Source: an uncultured Oscillospiraceae bacterium (GTDB lineage: Bacteria > Bacillota > Clostridia > Oscillospirales > Ruminococcaceae). Taken from it: a stretch of 64,000 nt of DNA. The notes under the pieces were generated by a model that saw nothing but the letters and a program-made list of their open reading frames with translations, was not told the DNA's origin and ran no database searches. How positions within the stretch are numbered: the stretch's first letter is position 1; every line of letters begins with the position of its first letter. Location of the stretch: the NCBI GenBank assembly GCA_900539195.1, contig UQBC01000009.1, forward strand, positions 15,881 to 79,880. Reading direction: 5' to 3'. This document shows positions 42,499 to 51,308 of the stretch, piece by piece. A program made the translations under genes and the position numbers.

Positions 42499-42542
42499 GC
42501 AAAAAATCAACTCCGCTACACTAAGTACAACGGAGTTGATTT
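42499..42542 (-). repeat. 44-bp direct repeat with terminator hairpin, left copy
   Basis: Matches 42784-42827 with two substitutions. Each copy is a hairpin (12-base stem AAATCAACTCCG with CGGAGTTGATTT). On the minus strand each is followed by TTTTTTGC, so it is a terminator form. The two copies exactly bracket the intergenic element 42543-42783, like an enlarged target duplication. Confidence 0.9.
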
Positions 42543-42783
42543 CAGTCTGTCGATAAACCTCTTGTAAATATTGAAATGGGGTCGCAGGGGCGAAGCCCCC
42601 GTACAGGTCGTCAGCCATTTGTGCCACTGCATCGTGCAGTGGCTTTGTGTGGCTGACTGCAAGCATCCTTGCAGGGTCTAGGGGCGGTAGCCCCAGCAAA
42701 ATAGCCCCTTCCCGAGGGGAAGGGGTTTGGGGTTAGGGATGGAGAATTTGCTCTATTTTATAAAAAACAGACTTTTTCTACAA
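42543..42783. repeat. Dispersed intergenic repeat, copy 2
   Basis: Shares both ends with the copy at 7513-7680 but has a longer, different middle. This one contains nested hairpins (CCACTGCATCGTGCAGTGG and TGCAAGCATCCTTGCA). Left end AGTCTGT and right end ACAGACT form a perfect seven-base terminal inverted repeat. No reading frame of note. It lies exactly between two 44-bp direct repeats. Confidence 0.8.
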
Positions 42784-42827
42784 GCAAAAAATCAACTCCG
42801 CTGTACTAAGTACAACGGAGTTGATTT
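42784..42827 (-). terminator. Terminator hairpin of the 92-residue gene, right copy of 44-bp repeat
   Basis: It directly follows the stop codon of the minus-strand gene ending at 42828, and T residues follow the stem on that strand. Its inner TGTAC/GTACA pairs are perfect, whereas the left copy has two mismatches there, which suggests this is the original and the other is the duplicate. Confidence 0.8.
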
Positions 42828-43106
42828 TTAGTTATTCTTTGAAAGCCAGATGCTTGCGACGTCGAGAGCCTCATAAAGACTGCCTCTTTCGCTTGTCTTT
42901 GCGATTATCTCTGTAGCGGGAACAGTCGGATCTGTGTTCATAAGCTGTACCCTTGTCTTGTCTGCTATTTCAAGATCCTTGACCTTGTGCGTGGATAATA
43001 CAGTCAGCATTGCAACGTACTTATCGGACATATTGCCATAATAGATGGTGTTGTCTTTCCTTACCAGAGGAAGACCTTTGTAGGTGAAAAATTCCTGCTC
43101 TGTCAT
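42828..43106 (-). CDS. Uncharacterised small protein, 92 residues
   Basis: A soluble acidic protein (MTEQEFFTYKGLPLVRKDN start, YGNMSDKYVAMLTVLSTHKV in the middle). No family recognised. GGAGG lies seven bases before the ATG at 43106; a GTG at 43118 overlaps it. It lies 108 bases after the DUF4340 gene of the Gld-type operon. The gap holds a TATAAT (43198-43203) without a clear -35 box and a long imperfect hairpin (43137-43150 with 43179-43191), so it may have its own promoter or be read from the operon. Confidence 0.75.
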   Translation of the reverse strand: MTEQEFFTYKGLPLVRKDNTIYYGNMSDKYVAMLTVLSTHKVKDLEIADKTRVQLMNTDPTVPATEIIAKTSERGSLYEALDVASIWLSKNN

Positions 43107-43214
43107 AATAACCTCCACCGTCGCACTAACGGTCAGTATGTGACGGACAGATCCCGTGCAAAATTTAAGATCCGCCCCCTGTCGTCACATATCAATTATA
43201 AATGCCCTGCGGCA

Positions 43215-44693
43215 TCAGAACTCTGATACTATCTCTCCGCCCGAGAGAAGTGCGTTCAGATTTTCAAGAAGTCTTGTAGCGTATACCTGTCTTACCTTGT
43301 AACGTACATCGCCGTTTACAACTATAATGCAGGTTCTGTCGCTCTCACTCGAATAGAACTCGACTACATCGTTTTCCTTACCCTCTTCACGGTGATCATA
43401 TGTGATACCGGCTATGAACTTGTTATCGTCTGTCAGGTCGTCAAGATATATCTGCTCTGCGTATGCCGACAGCAGATACTGATAGAATGCCTTGAACTTG
43501 GCTGAATCTACCTCCTTGCCTTCGTATGTGAAGCTCGACTTGTCAGCGTCGCCCGTAATAGTGAAATCATATGCCTTTCTGTCGCTGTCATAGATTGTTA
43601 CACCGTCAAGATAATAGATATAAGGTGTAAGGAACAGCTTATAAAGCATATTTTCGGGTGTTGCGGTAAGCCACGGCAGAGAGTCGGGAGAGAACACATA
43701 TATTGCATCCTTGCCTGAGAGCATACCGTAGTAGCCCGTTATCGTCTTTATCTCTTCGCCTGTTTCATCGTTCTTTGTAACAGTGTAGACAGCAGAGCCT
43801 AAAGTGAGCTTGGTAACGGTTTCCTCGTTGCTTACCATAGTAACGGTGCAGTCGGGATCATCAAGACCCGCCTGCTTTTTCTGCTCGTCTGTGGGAGATA
43901 CGGCAAACACATCTGAAGCCGATATTCCGAACAGACCGTAAATCACTTTCTTGTCAAGCTCATCATCGGCAAGTATGCCGTTGTGGCTGGACATTTCATA
44001 CGCTACATAGGTAGAGGAGAACTCCTTTTCGGTTTCCTCTGGCAGCTTGTCAAGAACTATATCCTTTTCAAGATCCTTGCGCTCGACACGCACTCTGTTT
44101 ACGGTGTCGTTTTCAGAGTCGTAAGACGCTACCAAGGTTGACTTGTTGACATAGGACAGCTCATCATTCATAGCAAAGCTTACACCCGAATTTGACACAA
44201 GGTATACCGTATTGCTCTTATCGGTCTTGACATACCATGAGTTTTCGCCCTCGTACTTGATGCCGACAAGACAGGTTATATCATCAGCCTTATTGTCCTT
44301 GAACGTCATCTTTATTGTCGCTGTAGGCTTGTCAAAGCCGTACTTTGCAAGGTCGGCTGCGTCTTCTTCAACTACCTGCTTTGCGCTCATGCCGCCTGCA
44401 CTGCTCATTGCATTTGAATATGAACTGCTGTTTGCAAGCGCCTCGGGGATAGAATCTATTCCCCACTTTTCCTTACCTAAACGGTTTATCGTATATTCGC
44501 CGCTCTCGTTGCTTATCGTGAGCGTTGAAATATCGTCGGTTTCGTAATCGGTTATGCTGACCGAGGTGTCGCTTGACGTGCCTGAATCGGCAGTATCGTC
44601 CTTCGGCTGTGTCAGCACAAGCGCAAGCGTTGCCGCACCGAGTACTGCCAGACCGATCACCGAACCGAGAATTATCTTTGTGTTTTTCTTCAT
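43215..44693 (-). CDS. DUF4340 domain protein of Gld-type ABC system
   Basis: A 492-residue protein with one N-terminal membrane anchor (about 7-28, IILGSVIGLAVLGAATLALVL) and a large outer domain. Repeated beta units such as ISTLTISNESGEYTINR and NRLGKEKWGID match DUF4340 proteins, which accompany GldG in Gld-type operons. It lies 14 bases after the GldG-like gene. It is probably an auxiliary surface subunit of the ABC system; substrate unknown. Confidence 0.88.
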   Translation of the reverse strand: MKKNTKIILGSVIGLAVLGAATLALVLTQPKDDTADSGTSSDTSVSITDYETDDISTLTISNESGEYTINRLGKEKWGIDSIPEALANSSSYSNAMSSAGGMSAKQVVEEDAADLAKYGFDKPTATIKMTFKDNKADDITCLVGIKYEGENSWYVKTDKSNTVYLVSNSGVSFAMNDELSYVNKSTLVASYDSENDTVNRVRVERKDLEKDIVLDKLPEETEKEFSSTYVAYEMSSHNGILADDELDKKVIYGLFGISASDVFAVSPTDEQKKQAGLDDPDCTVTMVSNEETVTKLTLGSAVYTVTKNDETGEEIKTITGYYGMLSGKDAIYVFSPDSLPWLTATPENMLYKLFLTPYIYYLDGVTIYDSDRKAYDFTITGDADKSSFTYEGKEVDSAKFKAFYQYLLSAYAEQIYLDDLTDDNKFIAGITYDHREEGKENDVVEFYSSESDRTCIIVVNGDVRYKVRQVYATRLLENLNALLSGGEIVSEF

Positions 44694-44707
44694 TTCTGAC
44701 CTTTCGC

Positions 44708-46294
44708 TTACTTATGCAGACGTCTTACCCAGATGATTATACCGAATACTATCAGAAGTACGGGCAGAACAATTACAAATCCTACAACAAGACCGTTCTT
44801 CTGAGCGTCTGTTATCTCAAAGGTCGTTGTATCGTAAGACTTGGGAGTGAGTGTAATACCCTCTTCCTTATTACAGCTTACATTGAATATGTTCATTATA
44901 AACTGTGAGTTGTTTACAGACGCTGTCTGTAAGAATGAGGTGTTGAGGAACTCCATACCGCCTATTGCCACTATACGACTTGAGAACGGTGTTGTGCCCT
45001 CAAATCTTGTCTTTACAGCCTGCATGATAACAGAATACTGTGTTCTTTTTGCATCGTTTTCGGGCGTCCAGTTGTCGCCGCTGTCCTGAGGCTTGATAAC
45101 CGCACCGTCATATGTTTTGAGGAGCGACTGGATAGAGATATTACCGTTACCGCTCTGATCCTCCCACTTTGATGTTACAGCACTCATATTATAGCCGTGA
45201 ACAGGCGAACTGTTTGTGAATTTGCTGAAATCGGTATCCGGTACAGACAGTACCTGATATGTGTTCATACCGCTGTATGTGTAGTTTTCATCCGTCTGGT
45301 AAGTGATTCCCTTTTCAACCTTCAGACCCCACTGGTCAAGCAGACCGTCAAGATTCGGCGAATCACCGAGCTTGGGGTTGTTTACATAAACAAGGTTCTT
45401 ACCGAATTTACCGCTGTTGTCAAGCCATGTGTCGAGCTTGTTTATATCTGCGACAGAATAGTCCTTGTCGGGACCGAACATAAATACAAAATCGTAGTCC
45501 TCGCTTATCTTGTCGGTAAGCGTAATGTTCACCGATTCGATAACATAGCTGTTTGTCTTGAGCAGATTCTGTAAAACAGTATTCTCTGTTTCTCCGTAGC
45601 CCGTTAAAACCGCAACCTTTACGGGATCTGTATCGGTAACGTTCATAATAGCGGATACTACAGCCTGCTCTGCATTTGCTTCAACCTTTTCGGGCTGTTT
45701 CACGCCGTAATAGTTGAGATACTGTTCATTATAGGTTATGCTGAGGAAGTCCTCATATGTCAGGACCTTTACACGCTTTGTAGCCTTGCTCTCAACCATG
45801 ATCTCGTTTGAGGTTATGGTTTCTGTATAGTTTGCTATAAAGCCGGGGTTTGATACTACATCGACATACTGTAATGTGATATTTGAATTTGCCGCTGCGA
45901 TCTTCTTCAGTATCTCGTTTGTCTGATAATAGTAAGAACTTCCGCCCGTAAATGCGGATTCTTCGCTTGTTACCGTAATCGTGACCTCGTCTGTTACGGT
46001 TTTGAGATAATCTACCGTCGACTGCTCAATGCTGTAAAGACCTGAGTCGGTAAGGTCAGCCGCCGGCATGAATCTGTCGCCGAGCAGTGTAATTATCACG
46101 TTTACAAGAACTACGGCAACTATGAAGATGACTGTGAAAAGTATCGACAGTCCACCGTACTTCAGCTTCTTGTTCTTAAACGGATTTTTATGAGATTTCT
46201 TTGCTTTGGTGCTTTCGGTTTCGGCTTTGGCGGCTTCGTTCTTGCTGCCTGCCACTGTCTGCTTTACCTCAGCCTCTTCGTTTATTTTACTCAT
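44708..46294 (-). CDS. GldG-like ABC auxiliary membrane protein
   Basis: A 528-residue protein with a Lys/Glu-rich cytosolic N-terminus (about 1-45), a first membrane helix (LSILFTVIFIVAVVLVNVII), a large outer domain of the ABC-type uncharacterised transport family (DLTDSGLYSIEQST, VAVLTGYGETEN) and a C-terminal helix. It pairs with the permease and ATPase downstream in the reading order. In Bacteroidetes such proteins support gliding and secretion; in Clostridia the role is unknown. Confidence 0.88.
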   Translation of the reverse strand: MSKINEEAEVKQTVAGSKNEAAKAETESTKAKKSHKNPFKNKKLKYGGLSILFTVIFIVAVVLVNVIITLLGDRFMPAADLTDSGLYSIEQSTVDYLKTVTDEVTITVTSEESAFTGGSSYYYQTNEILKKIAAANSNITLQYVDVVSNPGFIANYTETITSNEIMVESKATKRVKVLTYEDFLSITYNEQYLNYYGVKQPEKVEANAEQAVVSAIMNVTDTDPVKVAVLTGYGETENTVLQNLLKTNSYVIESVNITLTDKISEDYDFVFMFGPDKDYSVADINKLDTWLDNSGKFGKNLVYVNNPKLGDSPNLDGLLDQWGLKVEKGITYQTDENYTYSGMNTYQVLSVPDTDFSKFTNSSPVHGYNMSAVTSKWEDQSGNGNISIQSLLKTYDGAVIKPQDSGDNWTPENDAKRTQYSVIMQAVKTRFEGTTPFSSRIVAIGGMEFLNTSFLQTASVNNSQFIMNIFNVSCNKEEGITLTPKSYDTTTFEITDAQKNGLVVGFVIVLPVLLIVFGIIIWVRRLHK

Positions 46295-46319
46295 GCGTTT
46301 TCTCCTTTGTCGTAGTCAC

Positions 46320-47024
46320 TTATGCCCAACGGCGCTTTTCAAGCACTCTTACGGTTAAGAACAGGAAAATGAAGATAACGCTGACAAAGAATATCAGGCT
46401 TGAAAGACTGAATATTCCGTTTGTTATCTGCGAGTATCTCGAATATACCGAAATGCTCGAAAGCACGTCCTGTAAAAATCCTGTGGGAAGTGCGCTTGTA
46501 AGTGTGTTCATAAGCAGTATCATAAGATTGATAAAGAAACTGCCTATTGCCGCTATCATCTGGTTTTCCGTAAGCGATGACACGAACAGACCGATAGAAA
46601 CAAATATACCGCCGAGCAGTAACAGTCCTACCGTGTTGCCCCAGATGGGAAGCCATGAAACCTTGGCAAAGGTCGACATTACAAAGCCGTATACGGGCAT
46701 GACCGCTACGCCTATCGCAAAAATCGCATATGCGGCAAGAAACTTGCCCATTACGATCGATAAAAGACTTACGGGAGCCGTCAGGGTAAGCTGGTCGGTC
46801 TTCTGCTTTTTATCTTCCGACAAAAGTCGCATCGTAAGCAGAGGAACGAAAACCATAAGTACCATGAACATCATCAGGAATACGCTCGATATATCCGTTG
46901 AGCCTACAGACAGAGCAAATATATAGAAGAACAGTCCTGAAAATGCGTAGAAAATAGCAAGGAACACATAGCCGAGCGGCGATGTGAAATATGCTCTGAA
47001 TTCTCTTTTAAATATTGCAAACAT
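46320..47024 (-). CDS. ABC-2 type permease, GldF-like
   Basis: A 234-residue membrane protein with about six helices and the opening FAIFKREFRAYFTSPLGYVFL characteristic of GldF-type permeases. It lies 19 bases after the ATPase gene and 25 bases before the GldG-like gene, so it is the membrane domain of this transporter. Confidence 0.9.
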   Translation of the reverse strand: MFAIFKREFRAYFTSPLGYVFLAIFYAFSGLFFYIFALSVGSTDISSVFLMMFMVLMVFVPLLTMRLLSEDKKQKTDQLTLTAPVSLLSIVMGKFLAAYAIFAIGVAVMPVYGFVMSTFAKVSWLPIWGNTVGLLLLGGIFVSIGLFVSSLTENQMIAAIGSFFINLMILLMNTLTSALPTGFLQDVLSSISVYSRYSQITNGIFSLSSLIFFVSVIFIFLFLTVRVLEKRRWA

Positions 47025-47043
47025 TCTTATTCCGCCTTTCCGG

Positions 47044-48027
47044 TCACTTTGTAAGCTTCAGCTTGTCAATGCTGTCTGCCACGTTACCGTATATATCGCC
47101 TGTAGTAATCTTGAGGAATACCTCTTCAAGAGTAAGCTCGCTCGACTTCATCATAAGCAGTGCGTAGTTTCTTGACGCAAGACGCTTTGAAACCTCACGG
47201 CGGATATCCGTACCGGGCTTTGCGTTTAAGAAGTACTCGCTGACGCCCTCTTCAACATTCTCCCTGTTGACAAATACCTCGTCCATACCGGGAATAGATG
47301 AAAGGAGCTTCTTTACGTCAGCGGGAGCGCCCTCGCAACGTATAACAAGCTTGTGGTCTGCGGACATATTTCTTGCAAGGTTGTCTGCGCTGTCGTTAGC
47401 AACGACCTTGCCTCTGTTGATGATAACTATCTTATCGCATACCGCCTGTATCTCGGGGAGTATGTGACTTGAGAGGATAACCGTATGATTCTTGCCGAGC
47501 TTCTTTATAAGAGCTCTTATCTCGATTATCTGCTTGGGGTCAAGTCCGACCGTAGGCTCGTCAAGTATTAGCACGGGGGGATTTCCGACAAGCGCCTGTG
47601 CAAGACCTACACGCTGTTTGTATCCCTTTGAAAGATTCTTGATAACACGATCCTTGACATCGGTTATCTTTACAAGGTTGCAGATCTCCTTTAAATGAGA
47701 GTTGATCGGCAGCTTGCACTTTTTCAGTCCGTATACGAACTTAAGGTATTCCATTACCGTCATATCAAGATATAACGGAGGCTGTTCGGGAAGATAACCT
47801 ATCATTTGCTTAGCTTTTACAGGCTCTTCAAGAATGTCTATACCGTTTATCTTTGCCTCGCCTTCGGTTGAGGAAAGGTAACCGGTAAGGATATTCATAG
47901 TAGTTGATTTTCCTGCACCGTTAGGTCCGAGAAAGCCGAGTATCTCGCTTTCTTCGGCAGTGAAAGAAATGTTGCTGACCGCTGTTTTAGAGCCGTAACG
48001 CTTAGTCAGATTCTTTACTTCTATCAT
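47044..48027 (-). CDS. ABC transporter ATP-binding protein, GldA-like
   Basis: A 327-residue ATPase. Walker A GPNGAGKST, signature in NLSKGYKQRVGLAQAL, Walker B LILDEPTVGLDP, switch histidine ILSSHILPE. A C-terminal extension of about 100 residues follows, as in the GldA/CcmA group. GGAG lies before the ATG at 48027; a longer frame to 48075 has no ribosome binding site. First gene of the four-gene Gld-type operon. Confidence 0.92.
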   Translation of the reverse strand: MIEVKNLTKRYGSKTAVSNISFTAEESEILGFLGPNGAGKSTTMNILTGYLSSTEGEAKINGIDILEEPVKAKQMIGYLPEQPPLYLDMTVMEYLKFVYGLKKCKLPINSHLKEICNLVKITDVKDRVIKNLSKGYKQRVGLAQALVGNPPVLILDEPTVGLDPKQIIEIRALIKKLGKNHTVILSSHILPEIQAVCDKIVIINRGKVVANDSADNLARNMSADHKLVIRCEGAPADVKKLLSSIPGMDEVFVNRENVEEGVSEYFLNAKPGTDIRREVSKRLASRNYALLMMKSSELTLEEVFLKITTGDIYGNVADSIDKLKLTK

Positions 48028-48077
48028 TTTCTGCTCCTTAAAATGAAGTATCCTGCAAGGCACACTGCCCTGCACGC

Positions 48078-48116
48078 ATCTGCTATAATTTTAACTTGTA
48101 CAGGTGAAACCTGTGT
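48078..48116 (-). promoter_or_regulatory. Candidate promoter and palindrome of the Gld-type operon
   Basis: On the minus strand a palindrome (ACAGGT-TTC-ACCTGT) is followed by an AT-rich TTAAAATTATAG stretch that could be a -10 region. Position fits, sequence match is modest. Confidence 0.4.
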
Positions 48117-48131
48117 GACAGTACGGTGTAA

Positions 48132-49022
48132 TTATCGCTTTGCCGTCATTTTATCCCGGTCAAGCTGGTTTTTAAGCTCGTCCACGCTTTCAAATCGTCT
48201 TTCCGGACGGATAAAATCAAGCAGTGATACCCGCAGTGTCCTGCCGTAAAGGTCACCGTCATAGTCCATTATATGTGTTTCCGCAAGCGGACTGTCCTTG
48301 TATCCGACAGTTGGTTTTACGCCAACATTGGTAACGGACGGCATAGTCCTGCCGTCAAGATAAGTCACGCTCTTGTATACGCCGAACTTTGGCATAACTA
48401 TATTATCGGGGAAAAGCTGATTTATAGTCGGGCTGCCGATAGTCCGTCCTATGCGGTTGCCCTCTATGACCTTGCCCTCAATCGAAAAGTTATAACCGAG
48501 AAGCTTGTTTGCCCTTGCTATTTCACCCGATTTTATCAGATTTTTGATCGCCGTTGAATGTACAACACAGCCGTCAAGACTGAACGGCGGTATTATGACG
48601 ACCTCTATACCGTATTCACGGCACAGTTCTTTAAGCTCGTCAGCATTGCTTCCGCCGCCTGTGCCGAGCCTGAAATCAAAACCGCATACAACGACTTTTG
48701 CGTTCATTATCCTCACAAGAACTTTTTCTATAAAGTCCCGTGCGGTATAGTCGCACACCGAATTGAAATCGGGAGAGTAGATGTATTTCACACCCGCCTC
48801 ATCGAGTTTTTCAAGTTTCATATCGTTTGTAAGCAGATTTTCTATCTTTTCCCTTTTCGGCAGTGCAGTATCGCTGTGAAATGTGAACATTGCCGGACAA
48901 AGTCCGTCATGCCTGAAGCATTCCTCAACGACCTTCATATGACCTGAATGTAAGCCGTCAAAGAAACCGAGCGCCGTTGCTGTCGGCGGGATAGGTATTA
49001 TATTTTCAGTAATGTCGATCAA
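48132..49022 (-). CDS. ribF: Bifunctional riboflavin kinase/FAD synthetase
   Basis: A 296-residue enzyme that makes FMN and FAD. The N-terminal adenylyltransferase has the HxGH-type GFFDGLHSGHMKV and FRLGTGGGSNADEL; the C-terminal kinase domain begins near residue 180 (VIEGNRIGRTIGSPTINQL). It closes the rimP-nusA-infB operon, 36 bases after truB, the usual order in Firmicutes. Confidence 0.95.
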   Translation of the reverse strand: MIDITENIIPIPPTATALGFFDGLHSGHMKVVEECFRHDGLCPAMFTFHSDTALPKREKIENLLTNDMKLEKLDEAGVKYIYSPDFNSVCDYTARDFIEKVLVRIMNAKVVVCGFDFRLGTGGGSNADELKELCREYGIEVVIIPPFSLDGCVVHSTAIKNLIKSGEIARANKLLGYNFSIEGKVIEGNRIGRTIGSPTINQLFPDNIVMPKFGVYKSVTYLDGRTMPSVTNVGVKPTVGYKDSPLAETHIMDYDGDLYGRTLRVSLLDFIRPERRFESVDELKNQLDRDKMTAKR

Positions 49023-49058
49023 GAAAAAACCTCCGTGTCCCGCATTATATGGGAAAAA

Positions 49059-49967
49059 TCAGGATATTATGTTGAGATAGACGCTTTTAAGTCCGTTCTC
49101 TTCGTTTACCTTTGCAACACCGATGAATGTATCACCGTGCTTAAGACGTAAACGAGTGTCTGCGGGATATGATATGCCCATTCTGCCGCAGTCAAGTATC
49201 ATACCGTTCATGAACAGCTTTTTCTGTGCATCGTCAAGGCTTACTTCATCATAGCACGAGAAAACACGCTCTGTCGGCAATACAAGCTTTGCTGTGTCCT
49301 CAGGCGGCATATTCCGCAGTTTCTCAATATCATGACAGTCTGAAAGGGTAAACCCTGCCGCCATTGTACGACACAGCGATGTCATTATTGCACCCGTGCC
49401 GAGCTTCTTTCCTATATCGCTTATAATCGTGCGGATATAAGTTCCCTTTGAGCAATGGATATCAAGAGTACCTGTCCTGTTTTGCCTGTCATAATCAGAT
49501 AATTCTATCGAATAGACAGTAACGGGACGGGCGGCACGCTCGACCTCAATGCCCTGCCTTGCAAGATCATAAAGCCGTTTGCCGTTTATCTTCACCGCAG
49601 AATACATCGGCGGCATCTGCATTATATCACCCTGCATAGCCTTTACCGCATCGGTGATTTCCGCAAGCGTCACCGGCTTTTCGTCCTCAGTCAGCACCTT
49701 GCCCCATACGTCCTCGGTATCGGTAGTTACTCCGAGCCTGAACGTTGCACGGTATTTCTTGTCGCTGACCGGATTCAGGTCAGCTGTCTTTGCCGCTCTG
49801 CCGATATATATCGGCAGAACGCCTGTCGCCATAGGGTCGAGTGTACCGCCGTGACCGATCTTTCGTGTTCCTGCGGCTCTTCTCATTATTGCCACAACGT
49901 CAAACGAGGTGAAATCCTGCGGTTTATTGATACAGATTACGCCGTTTATCGTATTTATTTCATTCAT
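49059..49967 (-). CDS. truB: tRNA pseudouridine(55) synthase
   Basis: A 302-residue enzyme that modifies U55 in the tRNA T-loop. The catalytic motif is GGTLDPMATGVLPI with the essential aspartate. INKPQDFTSFDVV opens the protein and RLYDLARQG follows later; a small C-terminal PUA-like part ends the protein. It overlaps the gene upstream by eight bases, so translation is coupled. Confidence 0.96.
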   Translation of the reverse strand: MNEINTINGVICINKPQDFTSFDVVAIMRRAAGTRKIGHGGTLDPMATGVLPIYIGRAAKTADLNPVSDKKYRATFRLGVTTDTEDVWGKVLTEDEKPVTLAEITDAVKAMQGDIMQMPPMYSAVKINGKRLYDLARQGIEVERAARPVTVYSIELSDYDRQNRTGTLDIHCSKGTYIRTIISDIGKKLGTGAIMTSLCRTMAAGFTLSDCHDIEKLRNMPPEDTAKLVLPTERVFSCYDEVSLDDAQKKLFMNGMILDCGRMGISYPADTRLRLKHGDTFIGVAKVNEENGLKSVYLNIIS

Positions 49968-50922
49968 TCGCTTTCAGCGCCTTTTCAAATACGGGGAGCA
50001 GCTTTGCTCTTACAAACTCCATACTACCCTCGATTGAACAGCCTGCCGCTCTTGCGTGACCGCCGCCGCCGAACAAGGCGCATACACTGCCTGCATTTAT
50101 CGGCTCTGCCGTTCTGACTGAAACCTTGAATGTTGTCGGACCTTTCTGCTTTACGGTAGCGCCCAGTATTACGCCCTCGACCTGTCTTGGCAGACTTGCA
50201 AGTCCGTTGAAATCTTCGCTGTCGACTCTGCCCGCAAAGCGATCCATAAGCTCGCTTGTAAGCCACACTACGGCTATCTTATCATCACAGAAAAATTCCA
50301 TACCCTGTGTTATTGCCTGCTCAAGCTCCAGCCTGCCCTTTGACTTCATATCAAACAGCCTGTAGTTGATATCCGCTACGTCAAAGTCATAAGCCATCAG
50401 CTTTGCGGCAATCATATGTGTTTTTCCTGTAGTGTTGGAATATTTAAAGCAGCCCGTGTCGGTGGCAAGTCCCGTATAAAGGCAGGACGCTATTTCTCCG
50501 TCAAGCCGTGCGTTCATTTCTTCCGCTATCTGAAAAATAAGCTCGCAAGCCGCAGCTGCGTCAGGATCGACAAGAGTATACTCAGCAAACTCCTGCCTGC
50601 TCTCATGGTGGTCTATCGCAAGGAAAATCCTGTCACCGTATACTGCATCAAGGTCGCCGAGCAGTTTTCTGTCGGCAACGTCAACGCTGACTACAGTCTT
50701 TTCTTCAAAGCTCTGCTGTATTACCGTATCACGCAGATACTCCATACGGGGCGCTATCTCGTCCGCACACATAACCTTTGCACGTTTGCCCATCTTCTGG
50801 AGCATACCGCAAAGTCCGTATGAACAGCCCAGAGTATCGCCATCGGGGTTTGCGTGTGACAGTATCAGAAAATCATCATTGTTTTTCAGTATCTCTGCCG
50901 CTTTTTTTACGTCTGTTATCAT
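49960..50922 (-). CDS. nrnA: DHH-family phosphoesterase (oligoribonuclease/pAp-phosphatase, NrnA type)
   Basis: A 320-residue two-metal enzyme. Motif I is SHANPDGDTLGCSYG, the DHH motif is DHHESRQEF, and the DHHA1 domain has GGGGHARAAGC. NrnA degrades short RNA oligomers and dephosphorylates pAp. Its gene regularly sits between rbfA and truB in this operon. Five bases separate it from rbfA. Confidence 0.9.
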   Translation of the reverse strand: MITDVKKAAEILKNNDDFLILSHANPDGDTLGCSYGLCGMLQKMGKRAKVMCADEIAPRMEYLRDTVIQQSFEEKTVVSVDVADRKLLGDLDAVYGDRIFLAIDHHESRQEFAEYTLVDPDAAAACELIFQIAEEMNARLDGEIASCLYTGLATDTGCFKYSNTTGKTHMIAAKLMAYDFDVADINYRLFDMKSKGRLELEQAITQGMEFFCDDKIAVVWLTSELMDRFAGRVDSEDFNGLASLPRQVEGVILGATVKQKGPTTFKVSVRTAEPINAGSVCALFGGGGHARAAGCSIEGSMEFVRAKLLPVFEKALKANE

Positions 50923-50927
50923 TGACC

Positions 50928-51308
50928 TTACCTTTCGTCGTCGCCGTTATCACCGGTGTCGGCGGGCTTTGGCAGTTTACTTATTACCTCGCTGATATGC
51001 TCATAATAATCCATAGAGTTATCCGGAACAAATATCAGCTGAGGGAGCTTACGCATCTTCACACGCTCGTTTATTCTTCTCTTGAAAAAGCCCTCAGCCT
51101 TTTTAAGATGCTCGGCAACAGTCTTTGTTGTCTCACCGCCCGCAAGCGTTGTGATATAAACCTTGCAGTAGGATAAATCGCTTGTCAGCTCACAGCGTGA
51201 TACGCCGACCATTGCCTTTGCTACGGCGCTGTCCTTTATATCACGCATAGCTGTGGAAATTTCACGCTTTATATCCTCGGCAAGTCTTGCTGTATTGAAA
51301 TTTGCCAT
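50928..51308 (-). CDS. rbfA: 30S ribosome-binding factor A
   Basis: A 126-residue KH-type protein that matures the 16S rRNA 5' end. The family core VSRCELTSDLSYCKVYITTL and RRINERVKMRKLPQLIFVPD are present. Its ATG overlaps the infB stop (TAATG), indicating coupled translation. Confidence 0.95.
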   Translation of the reverse strand: MANFNTARLAEDIKREISTAMRDIKDSAVAKAMVGVSRCELTSDLSYCKVYITTLAGGETTKTVAEHLKKAEGFFKRRINERVKMRKLPQLIFVPDNSMDYYEHISEVISKLPKPADTGDNGDDER

